From IMG/VR virus record IMGVR_UViG_3300044961_000507, positions 1 to 52,114 of that record: 52,114 nt of DNA. The stretch is one strand, 5' to 3'. Shown here one piece after another: positions 1-6,060 of the stretch. The notes under the pieces are model-generated. The model made no database searches, had not been told where the DNA came from, and saw nothing but the letters and a program-made list of their open reading frames with translations. Position 1 is the first letter of the stretch. Each line of letters begins with the position of its first letter. The stretch comes from a virus. The position numbers were made by a program, and so were the translations under genes.

Positions 1-174
1 TTTAACTTGCTTAATGAGGTCAAAGCAATCAATATTAGTTTTATTTCCAACATAAGCAGTAATTTTGGTCTCTAGACCAAAATTATATACAAATCTGGTT
101 TGTCCAAATATGTTGGCAAGAAGACCTTGCTGTTCTTCTGATGGGAATATTCTATATTTATATGCCTTTAACAC
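1..174 (-). CDS. tnpB: TnpB (IS200/IS605 accessory nuclease), N-terminal part, runs off the window
   Basis: Read leftwards from a GTG at 174-172, the frame stays open for 58 codons to the window edge. It begins VLKAYKYRIFPSEEQ and continues with RFVYNFGL, the standard opening of IS605 OrfB/TnpB (family form: LKAYKYRIYPNxEQ, then RFVYNxxL). TnpB is an RNA-guided, RuvC-type DNA nuclease encoded by the transposon; its catalytic residues lie outside this piece. The GTG start is chosen because it falls exactly where homologues begin (M/V-LKAYKYR). The start lies 9 bp after the stop of the preceding minus-strand gene, so the two are probably co-transcribed. The C-terminal part of a tnpB in the same orientation is at the other end of the window (52011-52114). 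Confidence 0.88.
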   Translation of the reverse strand, partial: MLKAYKYRIFPSEEQQGLLANIFGQTRFVYNFGLETKITAYVGNKTNIDCFDLIKQVK

Positions 175-183
175 TTATTTTTA

Positions 184-741
184 TTATATTTTATCTAAGG
201 AAATAATTTTTATTTTACTTGAAGAGTCATTTTTAAGTACAACTTCATTTTCTAACCAAACCATATCCCTTTGAAATAGGCTTCTTGGTATATCAATATT
301 ACTTTGTGGTGTCTTAGCTGTTATTAAATATAAGTTAGGTGTTTTAAGATGCCACATTTGTTGTTTAAAATCTGAATTATCTATTCTATCTGGATTTGTA
401 AACCAACTATAACCCAATTTGTTCTTATTGAAATCTTTTAGTTCATTTAAAACAACCATCCTGTATATTGTAACTTCATTTGGTATTCCATTAAAACCAT
501 CTGGAAATCTATCTTTTAATAATTTTTTAAATCCATCAACAACACACTTAGATGCTTCTTCTAAAGTATCACCGCAATCCCATGCACCACTTGAATCAAA
601 ATCATTCATCAAACCCCATTTAGCTATATCATACAAATCTTGTTCTGTTAAATCAGAAAAAGAATTATATTTATGAGGGTTAAAACTCAACTTAGAAAGT
701 TCCTCTTTAATTATTTGACTTATATACTTCTTTAAATCCAA
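184..741 (-). CDS. Putative mono-ADP-ribosyltransferase-like protein with a capsid-targeting-like N-terminus
   Basis: 185 aa, not firmly recognised. Three pieces match the R-S-E pattern of arginine-type ADP-ribosyltransferases in the right order: TIYRMV (Arg94), GYSWFTNP (residues 110-117, in the place of the STS strand) and WLENEVVL (Glu164-x-Glu166, the ExE turn). Phages such as T4 use such enzymes (Alt, ModA) to modify host RNA polymerase. The first 18 residues (LKKYISQIIKEEL) form an amphipathic helix with an IKE tripeptide, also seen in four other minus-strand proteins here. The start is a TTG at 741-739; no ATG is available. The gene sits between tnpB and tnpA of an IS605-type element, so it is either a passenger gene or was caught by the insertion. 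The fold call rests on motif order only. Confidence 0.5.
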   Translation of the reverse strand: MDLKKYISQIIKEELSKLSFNPHKYNSFSDLTEQDLYDIAKWGLMNDFDSSGAWDCGDTLEEASKCVVDGFKKLLKDRFPDGFNGIPNEVTIYRMVVLNELKDFNKNKLGYSWFTNPDRIDNSDFKQQMWHLKTPNLYLITAKTPQSNIDIPRSLFQRDMVWLENEVVLKNDSSSKIKIISLDKI

Positions 742-792
742 TTTGTTCGATTATAGATTAAATGTTATATCTGTAAATAGTCAAATTTTTTA

Positions 793-820
793 TAAAAGTT
801 TGTTTCTGTGAAAACTTTTA
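793..820. other. Hairpin upstream of tnpA
   Basis: A perfect 9-bp inverted repeat (TAAAAGTTT at 793-801 and AAACTTTTA at 812-820) with a 10-nt loop lies in the gap between the divergent ART-like and tnpA genes. It could be a regulatory structure or simply AT-rich chance; no run of T follows it directly. Confidence 0.35.
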
Positions 821-836
821 CAAAAAATTCTTAACT

Positions 837-1246
837 ATGCCAAAAAATCAAATTACACATCAACAAATCGCTCAAAGCATTATTTAAAGACACATATTAT
901 ATTTGCAGTAAAATATCGCAAACCACTATTGGTTGGTCATCTAAATGAAGATATGAAACAACTTCTTCAAAACATATCTGTTAATTCAGATTTTGAAATT
1001 GAGATAATGGAGTCGGATGTAAATCATATTCATTTTCTCATTCGCTATATCCCTCGTCTTTCAATTACTTCTATTGTTCGCAAGTTAAAACAAGAGTCAA
1101 CCTTTCACATTTGGCGTATGCATCGTACATTTTTATTAAATCAATTTTGGGTTGAAAAAACCTTTTGGTCTGATGGATATTTTGTTTGTTCAATTGGTGA
1201 GGCATCACCAGAAACCATTCGTCAATATATTTAAAATCAAGGTTAA
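837..1246 (+). pseudogene. tnpA: TnpA, Y1/HUH transposase of the IS200/IS605 family, two lesions
   Basis: The frame open from 812 encodes SNYTSTNRSKHYLKTHIIFAVKYRKPLL and onwards, the classic IS200-type TnpA start. The HUH motif is present (NHIHFLI, 1022-1042) and the C-terminus reads SPETIRQYI. Lesion 1: the natural ATG at 837-839 is out of frame; one more A in the run at 842-847 would give M-P-K-K-S-N-Y in frame. Lesion 2: the conserved Y-h-x-x-Q active-site motif is cut by TAA at 1232-1234, where GAA is expected. The next codons are N-Q-G then TAA (1235-1246), exactly the usual end (YIENQG). The protein would keep Tyr but lose Gln. The element is therefore probably immobile unless a TnpA is supplied in trans. 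Confidence 0.85.
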
Positions 1247-1272
1247 ATCATTACCATATTGGTCGCTTATAT

Positions 1273-1295
1273 CCCACAAGCTGAAGACTTGTGGG
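1273..1295. mobile_element. IS200/IS605 end hairpin (tnpA side, left end)
   Basis: Perfect 8-bp stem: CCCACAAG (1273-1280) and CTTGTGGG (1288-1295), loop CTGAAGA. It lies about 25 nt after the natural tnpA end, where TnpA of this family binds a subterminal hairpin. The hairpin at 51996-52018 has the same stem length, a near-identical loop and the same orientation, with compensatory changes in the stem. Similarity continues outside the stem (TTTTACG here, CTTCTACG there). The exact cleavage site cannot be fixed from one copy; it should lie within roughly 25 nt to the right. Confidence 0.8.
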
Positions 1296-1343
1296 TTTTA
1301 CGCTCCAAAATATAAAAACAAGAAGACATCATCAAGGGATTTG

Positions 1344-1475
1344 ATGAGCCCAGAACAAGCTAAGACAGCCCCTCAAAAACAAGAAGTAAAAAAAATAGGC
1401 TCTGGTAAGAATGATATTATAGAAAGAGCTGACCAAAAAGTTGTTGTTGAGGATGGAAGAGAGCTGTTAAAATAA
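1344..1475 (+). CDS. Small hydrophilic protein, or 3' remnant of a gene cut by the IS
   Basis: A 43-residue ORF starting MSPEQAKTAPQKQEV and ending DGRELLK. It is followed by the bidirectional terminator at 1493-1515, as expected for a real 3' end. The same frame is open further upstream (through YKNKKTSSRDL) towards the IS hairpin, so it could equally be the C-terminal tail of a longer phage gene whose front was separated by the insertion. No domain is recognised. Confidence 0.45.
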   Translation: MSPEQAKTAPQKQEVKKIGSGKNDIIERADQKVVVEDGRELLK

Positions 1476-1492
1476 AAAACTTTATAAAAAAG

Positions 1493-1515
1493 AAACCCGT
1501 CTTTATGACGGGTTT
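1493..1515. terminator. Bidirectional rho-independent terminator
   Basis: Stem AAACCCGTC (1493-1501) and GACGGGTTT (1507-1515) with loop TTTAT, T-rich on both outer sides. It separates the plus-strand ORF ending at 1475 from the minus-strand operon ending at 1503; the stop of the minus-strand gene lies in the loop. Confidence 0.85.
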
Positions 1516-2138
1516 TTTATTATTCCTTGTATATTTTTCATCTTCATCTTATTCAGCTCTTCATATTTATCTCCGAGCTTTCTATAAACAGTTACTATTG
1601 CATCTCCGCCTATTTTTATTTCAGCTGGTAATGCTATAATATCTCCGGGTTTTATTTCATTAATGCTTGTTCTTTGAACTTGAAACTGGTTGCCGTCTGC
1701 TATTTTCAATAAAACTGTTTCTGTGTTAGGAGTTTTTAGTTTTAAAGATTGATTTTTAGGAAACTCTTCATTTTTGAATTCTAATACTTCCTTATCTTTA
1801 AATACTGAATTTCCTTTACTTCCTAAATCTTGCAATTCCTTTTCAATACCATTTTTTATTTCTGATAGATACTCAGCTTTCTTTTTGTAAGCCTCTACCA
1901 ATTTAGATAAAGCGGATAATTGTTCTTCTTTTATTTGTTTTAATTGAACATAATCTTCTTTTTCTGTAGCAGTTTGTTCGTCTTTCTTTAATTTTTCCAG
2001 CCTCTTTTCATTAACTTGAATAAAACCTTCATCAATGTCTTTTATAACATTGTCTAAATGTTTGAAAGCCTGAGACTCGCTTAATAATCTCAGGCTTTCT
2101 TTTCTTATTAATTTTCTAAGTTCGCTGTAGTTTTCCAT
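1503..2138 (-). CDS. Coiled-coil, scaffold-like protein with a tagged N-terminus
   Basis: 211 aa from the ATG at 2138-2136, chosen because it follows the upstream stop directly (TAATATG), the usual coupling in this genome. A start five codons earlier is possible. Residues 1-23 (ELRKLIRKESLRLLSE) match the N-terminal tag shared with four other minus-strand proteins; LRKLIR is identical to the SprT-like protein at 51197. Residues 30-110 are a charged coiled coil, and the C-terminal third (IKPGDIIALPAEIKIGGDA) looks like a small beta domain. Last gene of the three-gene minus-strand operon. Function unknown; a head core, scaffold or internal head protein is plausible from the tag and neighbours. 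Confidence 0.75.
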   Translation of the reverse strand: MENYSELRKLIRKESLRLLSESQAFKHLDNVIKDIDEGFIQVNEKRLEKLKKDEQTATEKEDYVQLKQIKEEQLSALSKLVEAYKKKAEYLSEIKNGIEKELQDLGSKGNSVFKDKEVLEFKNEEFPKNQSLKLKTPNTETVLLKIADGNQFQVQRTSINEIKPGDIIALPAEIKIGGDAIVTVYRKLGDKYEELNKMKMKNIQGIIKNPS

Positions 2139-2139
2139 A

Positions 2140-2934
2140 TTATTCTTCGTCATCAGAAAGTCTAGCTAATCTCTTCATTCTGTTTAACTCTTCGTTAAGA
2201 GCTTGAACTCTTTTTGTTTCTAAGCCTTCAGATAATAGATTACCTTTATTTCTTTTTGATTCTGCTATAACTTCTTTAGAGGTTTTTTTACCTTCGTTAA
2301 CATGAGTATCTTTTTTCATGTTATCATTTACATCGTCTGCATCAGTCATTTGAGCAACGCTTTCACCTTCAAGTGGCTCTTCAACGCTTTCATGAACATC
2401 ATCAGCAGTTACAATATTTCCTTCTTCGTCTTGATGAGTTTCTTTGTATCCACCTTCTTCGATTTCTTCATCTTTTTCTTCTTCTTCACCTTCTTCGCCA
2501 CCTACTACAATTGAATCCTCTTCATCTTCTGGTTTGTCTTCAATGGTAACATCTTCAAATTCACCAGATTCATCTTCACCTTCTTCATCTTCTACTTCTC
2601 CAGCTAATTTCATATCAATAGCTTTTCCGATTTCAGCAAATTTAGCTTCAAATTCACCCATTTCTTCTTCCATTTCATCATCTTCTAAAAGATGTGAACC
2701 TTTCTTTTCAAATTTTGGTTTATGTTGAACACCTGGCTCTAATCCAGTTGCTGAACTGGTTTTCATTTCACCAGAAGCTTCTACTTCATCGAGTTTCTCT
2801 TCTTCTTCCATTTTTTGAAGTTCCTCGTTGATTTGGTTAATTCTGCTTTTGATAGCCATTTTCTTTTTCATTCTGGCATATTCTTCAGCAATAATTTCTT
2901 TAACCTGAGAAAGTTTTATTTCTTTTTTTTCCAT
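2140..2934 (-). CDS. Very acidic prohead-core/scaffold-like protein
   Basis: 264 aa. After an N-terminal tag (LSQVKEIIAEEYARM) and a short basic helix, residues 50-210 are extremely rich in Glu and Asp with low complexity, and the last 40 residues (ALNEELNRMKRLARL) are basic and helical. The layout of amphipathic start, acidic core and basic tail resembles prohead core and scaffold proteins such as T4 gp67/gp22 in character; homology is not claimed. It contains several L/I-x-E tripeptides (IAE at residues 14-16, VIAES, LLSEG), the cleavage pattern of T4 prohead protease. Middle gene of the operon. Plus-strand serine-rich frames opposite it are mirror artefacts of Glu/Asp codons. Confidence 0.75.
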   Translation of the reverse strand: MEKKEIKLSQVKEIIAEEYARMKKKMAIKSRINQINEELQKMEEEEKLDEVEASGEMKTSSATGLEPGVQHKPKFEKKGSHLLEDDEMEEEMGEFEAKFAEIGKAIDMKLAGEVEDEEGEDESGEFEDVTIEDKPEDEEDSIVVGGEEGEEEEKDEEIEEGGYKETHQDEEGNIVTADDVHESVEEPLEGESVAQMTDADDVNDNMKKDTHVNEGKKTSKEVIAESKRNKGNLLSEGLETKRVQALNEELNRMKRLARLSDDEE

Positions 2935-2954
2935 ATTATGGGTGTTTTTATTAG

Positions 2955-3317
2955 TTATTTAGATGGGTTATTTGTAAAAGATTCAAGTTGCTTTCTTAAA
3001 GCTTCATTTTCTGCTTTAAGACGATTGATTTCATTTTCCTCATTAAGCTTTTCAGCATCTTCTGTTGAAGCCATTTCTCTTTCTAGTTCTGCTATATGAG
3101 AAATGTTTTGGAAATCATTAACAAAACCAGTTTTTGTTTTGTTAGAAACATCATTTGGGCTTTGGAAGCCGAAACTGCCAATCATTCCAATGTGCTCATT
3201 AAGAGTTTTAAGCTCATTGTTGTATTTCTTTACTTCTTCGTAAATTTCTCTTTTTCTTTTGATTTTAAGAGCTTCTTCAACAATTGCCTTTTTTATTGCT
3301 TTTTTGCTAAGTTCCAT
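2955..3317 (-). CDS. Small coiled-coil protein with a tagged N-terminus
   Basis: 120 aa, first gene of the minus-strand operon. It starts MELSKKAIKKAIVEEALKIK, the shared tag with an I-x-E tripeptide. The middle segment (HIGMIGSFGFQSPNDVSNK) is glycine-rich. Residues 75-112 (LEREMASTEDAEKLNEENE and onwards) form a heptad-like coiled coil. A T tract plus TATTTAT signal lies 15 nt before the ATG. No family is recognised; by company it may be a head-assembly or internal protein. Confidence 0.75.
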   Translation of the reverse strand: MELSKKAIKKAIVEEALKIKRKREIYEEVKKYNNELKTLNEHIGMIGSFGFQSPNDVSNKTKTGFVNDFQNISHIAELEREMASTEDAEKLNEENEINRLKAENEALRKQLESFTNNPSK

Positions 3318-3330
3318 ACTATTATTTTTT

Positions 3331-3349
3331 TAATAAATATGTAAAAAAA
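3331..3349 (-). promoter_or_regulatory. Candidate phage late promoter (minus strand)
   Basis: On the minus strand: seven T, ACA, then TATTTATTAAAAAA, with TATTTAT ending 15 nt before the ATG at 3317. It matches the signal found before other virion transcription units; the spacer is shorter than usual (3 nt). Confidence 0.55.
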
Positions 3350-3425
3350 TTGATTTTCTTTTAACTTTTGATTATTTTTCAAAAGCTTATTTACTGTTAA
3401 TAAATAACCTAAAAAAAATAAAATT

Positions 3426-3509
3426 ATGGAAAATGTAATCAACGGAACTAAGGATAACGTAAAAGACCTTATTTCACAAGACAAAGTAACTATTTTAGAC
3501 TGGTGTTAG
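3426..3509 (+). pseudogene. 5' remnant of a thioredoxin-fold gene, stopped inside a CxxC motif
   Basis: A 27-codon ORF ends KVTILDWC and TAG (3507-3509). The same frame continues R-C-K-N-F-F, so the reading is W-C-stop-R-C-K, with the stop in the first x of a thioredoxin/glutaredoxin-like CxxC. The frame ends at the next stop (3543-3545), which overlaps the homing endonuclease start. No C-terminal half of this protein is visible after the endonuclease; the thioredoxin at 4261 is a separate, complete gene. Most likely a truncated paralogue whose 3' end was lost when the endonuclease arrived. A genuine 27-aa peptide with a chance resemblance is possible. Confidence 0.4.
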
Positions 3510-3520
3510 CGTTGTAAAAA

Positions 3521-3538
3521 TTTTTTTTTATATTTATA
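3521..3538 (+). promoter_or_regulatory. TATTTAT signal in front of the homing endonuclease
   Basis: Nine T, one A, then TATTTAT ending 4 nt before the ATG at 3542. The elements match the candidate late promoter but both spacings are unusual, so use as a promoter for this start is doubtful. Confidence 0.3.
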
Positions 3539-3541
3539 TAA

Positions 3542-4252
3542 ATGAAAAAAGAATTTATATACTGTTTAAAAGACCCAAGAGATTATTCGGTGAAATATAT
3601 AGGGAAAAGCAATAACCCTAAAAAAAGATTTAAAGAACACATTAAGGAGTCAAAAAATAAAAAGACAAAAAAAGAAAAGTGGATAAATAAGTTGATTATG
3701 TTGAACCTAGAACCAATTCTTGAAATACTTAAAGAAATAAACACAGGAGAATATGTTATATGGGAGCCATTTTATATAAAAAAGTTTAAGCAAGAAGGGC
3801 ATAAGTTGGTTAATGATGATGAAAATGGGTTTGGGACTATTAGTGGGAAGGGGAGAAAAATTTTAAAAAAAATACATGAAGACTCTAAAATAAGAATAAA
3901 TCAGTATGATACGGATGGAAAATTTATAAAATCATTTAATTCTATTAGGGAGGCGGCAAAAGAAATTAATATAAGTCACGCAAATATATCAAGATGTTGT
4001 AATGGTTTATATAAACATGCTAGTGGATTTATATTTAGAAAACAAACAGACGAAGAGCCCCCAAAAAAAATTATTCATATAAATGCTAAACCAAAAAATG
4101 TTATAGAATTTGATTTAAATGGAAATAAATTAAATGAGTATTTTTCTATATCACAAGCTTCTAAAGAAACTAAAATAGACGCTGGAAATATAAGTAAAGT
4201 ATGCAATAATAAATTAAAAAAAACAAAAAATAGAATCTTTAAATTTAAATAA
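3542..4252 (+). CDS. GIY-YIG homing endonuclease with two NUMOD1 domains
   Basis: 236 aa. The GIY-YIG nuclease domain spans residues 1-95: IYCLKDP at 6-12, VKYIGKSNNPKKRFKEH at 18-33 (Tyr19-Ile-Gly, Arg29) and Glu75 in IWEPFYI. Two NUMOD1-type DNA-binding repeats follow: 119-166 (INQYDTDGKFIKSFNSI to GFIFRK) and 187-236 (VIEFDLNGNKLNEYFSI to RIFKFK), each holding a short helix-turn-helix. This is the standard architecture of free-standing phage homing endonucleases, which cut DNA at a conserved site and spread by repair. It lies between a broken and an intact thioredoxin-fold gene, with only about 30 bp before and 8 bp after, which leaves no room for a group I intron core. Confidence 0.93.
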   Translation: MKKEFIYCLKDPRDYSVKYIGKSNNPKKRFKEHIKESKNKKTKKEKWINKLIMLNLEPILEILKEINTGEYVIWEPFYIKKFKQEGHKLVNDDENGFGTISGKGRKILKKIHEDSKIRINQYDTDGKFIKSFNSIREAAKEINISHANISRCCNGLYKHASGFIFRKQTDEEPPKKIIHINAKPKNVIEFDLNGNKLNEYFSISQASKETKIDAGNISKVCNNKLKKTKNRIFKFK

Positions 4253-4260
4253 AAATCAAT

Positions 4261-4575
4261 ATGGAAAAAATAACAAAAGAAGAGCTTAGCTCTATGATTG
4301 AAAAAACAAAAACAGAATCAAAGACTATTATAGTTGATTTTATGGCGAATTGGTGTGGCCCATGCAGAGCACTGGGTCCAATCTTAGACCAATTAGCTCA
4401 AGAACATCCAGACATTCAAGTTGTTAAAGTTAATGTGGATGAAAATTCAGAACTTTCTGCTGAATATGGAATCAGAAGCATTCCTTCTGTTTATGTATTC
4501 AAATCAAATGAGATGGTTGATAAGTTTGTGGGATTGAAAAGTAAAGAGGATATTTTAAAAATTATAAGCAAGTAA
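4261..4575 (+). CDS. trxA: Thioredoxin
   Basis: 104 aa, full thioredoxin length. The active site is W31-C-G-P-C35 in ANWCGPCRALGP, preceded by the beta strand TIIVDF. The cis-proline loop SIPSVYVF (Pro75) and the C-terminal helix are present. It should act as a cytoplasmic disulfide reductase; in T-odd phages thioredoxin is also a polymerase processivity factor, and phage thioredoxins often serve a ribonucleotide reductase, but neither partner is in the window. The gene ends TAATATG, coupling it to the glycosyltransferase at 4577, so it is the first intact gene of the glycan island transcript. Confidence 0.95.
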   Translation: MEKITKEELSSMIEKTKTESKTIIVDFMANWCGPCRALGPILDQLAQEHPDIQVVKVNVDENSELSAEYGIRSIPSVYVFKSNEMVDKFVGLKSKEDILKIISK

Positions 4576-4576
4576 T

Positions 4577-5407
4577 ATGATTAATGCAATAGCGTTCTCA
4601 AAAGATAGAGCATGTCAACTGGAATTACTTCTCTATACTATTAAAAAAAATGCTCCGGGTGTTTTTAATGTAAATGTTATATACACCTTTTCTAATGAAG
4701 AATTTAAAAAGGGTTATGATGTTGTTAAAGAAAAATATCCAGAATTCAACTTTGTTCAACAGACAGACAATTTTAAAGATGATACTTTAAAGCTTTTAAA
4801 TAGCAGTTATGAGTTTACTACATTCTTTACTGATGATGATATAATTTATAAACCTATAAAATCATCAGAAGAAATAGAAAACCTAATTAAGTCTGATGAG
4901 GACGTGTTTTGCTTTTCTTTGAGACTTGGTGAAAATGTAACATATTGTTATACAATGAACTGTGAAAACATTTTAAAGAATCAAGAGGTTATTGAGGAAA
5001 AATTTATAAAGTGGAATTGGGCTGTACATTATGTAGACTTTGGGTATCCACTTTCGGTGGATGGCCATATATTTAGAACAAAAGAAATATTAAAGCTAGT
5101 AAGAAATACACCATTTCATAGTCCAAATACTTTAGAAGGAAATCTTCAGACTTTTGACAACTTTCCAAGAGAGAAAATGGTTGCTTACAAAACTAATGTT
5201 CTTGTAAATACTCCTAATAATATTGTGAATAATACACACCCAAATTTAAATGGGCAAAAGTTTGCCATGAGCGCAAAAGCTCTTAATGATAAACTTTTGT
5301 CTGGGGAAACATTAGAATTTGAGGCGATGGATTTTTCTAACATAGTAGGATGTCACCAAGAACTAGAATTTAAGTTTAAAACGAGTACATTAATTAATAA
5401 TTTATGA
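4577..5407 (+). CDS. GT-A-type glycosyltransferase-like protein
   Basis: 276 aa. It opens MINAIAFSKDRACQLELLL, a nucleotide-sugar transferase beta-alpha-beta start. The DxD-type metal and sugar-nucleotide motif is FFTDDDIIY near residue 87. Later aromatic-rich stretches (KWNWAVHYVDFGYPLSVDG) fit an acceptor domain. The acceptor and sugar are unknown. Starts 2 nt after thioredoxin and overlaps the next ORF by 4 nt, so it belongs to the same operon. Confidence 0.7.
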   Translation: MINAIAFSKDRACQLELLLYTIKKNAPGVFNVNVIYTFSNEEFKKGYDVVKEKYPEFNFVQQTDNFKDDTLKLLNSSYEFTTFFTDDDIIYKPIKSSEEIENLIKSDEDVFCFSLRLGENVTYCYTMNCENILKNQEVIEEKFIKWNWAVHYVDFGYPLSVDGHIFRTKEILKLVRNTPFHSPNTLEGNLQTFDNFPREKMVAYKTNVLVNTPNNIVNNTHPNLNGQKFAMSAKALNDKLLSGETLEFEAMDFSNIVGCHQELEFKFKTSTLINNL

Positions 5408-6060
5408 TGACAAATTTTGAAAACATTGTTGAAAGAGCAATGGCCAAAGTTGGAAGTCCACCAATGGCATTTGAAATAGATTCCGATACTTTAGAGTTGC
5501 TTTATAAGGATGCTCAAAATAAGTATTACCTTTATAAGGAATTAAGTAAAAAGACAGAAGAAACTTTAACTAGATTAAAAGAAGATTGGATTGAATCTTA
5601 TTTTCAATCTAACGTAAAAGAAGCACTTGGTAATGTTCGTGGTAAGTTTTCTGGAGAAGCAAATATTCCCGGAGCAACATTAACAATAGAATATAAACAT
5701 CTTTTAAAAGATGCTAAGTCTGAAAAAAAAGCTTTAGTAAAAATGTTGTTAGATGATAATTTTACAGGAGAATCTGAGGAAGATAAAGAAGAATTAATCT
5801 TAATAGCAATCTATATTAATGTTGGTAATATGGATGGATATGATGTTGGTGAATTCATGAAAAAAGTTGCAAGTCAATTAAATGAAAATTATCCTTCATA
5901 TATAAAGCATTACATTTTTCCAGTTAGAAATCAGGATACTAAAGTAGATTTAATTTATCCTGTTTCTTTTGGCAAAAACAAAGAAAAGTTAATGGACATG
6001 TTAGATTCAATAAAGGATATGGACGAAAGAATAAAAAAATTCTACTCAGATGAAAAATAA
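5404..6060 (+). CDS. Unknown protein, possibly virion-associated (neck-like N-terminus)
   Basis: 218 aa. The start FENIVERAMAKVGSPPMAF and IDSDTLELLYKDAQNKYYLY is reminiscent of the N-terminal segment of T4-like neck and head-completion proteins (gene number plus 'alpha-beta-D..L...I.DAL..Y'); this resemblance is weak. A soluble helical middle follows, then a strand-rich end (SYIKHYIFPVRNQDTKVDLIYPVSFG). No enzyme motif is visible. It is embedded between glycosyltransferase genes and overlaps both neighbours (4 nt and 11 nt), so it is co-translated with them; it could be the glycosylated substrate or a chaperone for it, but this is only inference from position. Confidence 0.6.
   Translation: MMTNFENIVERAMAKVGSPPMAFEIDSDTLELLYKDAQNKYYLYKELSKKTEETLTRLKEDWIESYFQSNVKEALGNVRGKFSGEANIPGATLTIEYKHLLKDAKSEKKALVKMLLDDNFTGESEEDKEELILIAIYINVGNMDGYDVGEFMKKVASQLNENYPSYIKHYIFPVRNQDTKVDLIYPVSFGKNKEKLMDMLDSIKDMDERIKKFYSDEK

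Noticed and set aside
1152-1475. ORF of 107 aa starting at 1152
   Set aside because: Its first part is an out-of-frame reading of tnpA; only the last part, from about 1310, can be real.
2302-3344. Several plus-strand ORFs rich in Ser and Phe opposite the minus-strand operon
   Set aside because: They are mirror images of Glu/Asp/Lys-rich codons of the genes at 2140-3317; low complexity, no start context, no function.
3500-3515. TAG read as glutamine (as in some crAss-like phages), which would give W-C-Q-R-C
   Set aside because: TAG ends the genes at 13409 and 51197 and the tnpB at 52011 at sensible places, and no gene with internal TAG codons was seen. Global recoding is unlikely; local readthrough cannot be excluded.
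3510-4260. Group I intron carrying the GIY-YIG gene
   Set aside because: Only about 30 nt precede and 8 nt follow the ORF, too little for an intron core, and no 3' exon of the short ORF follows.
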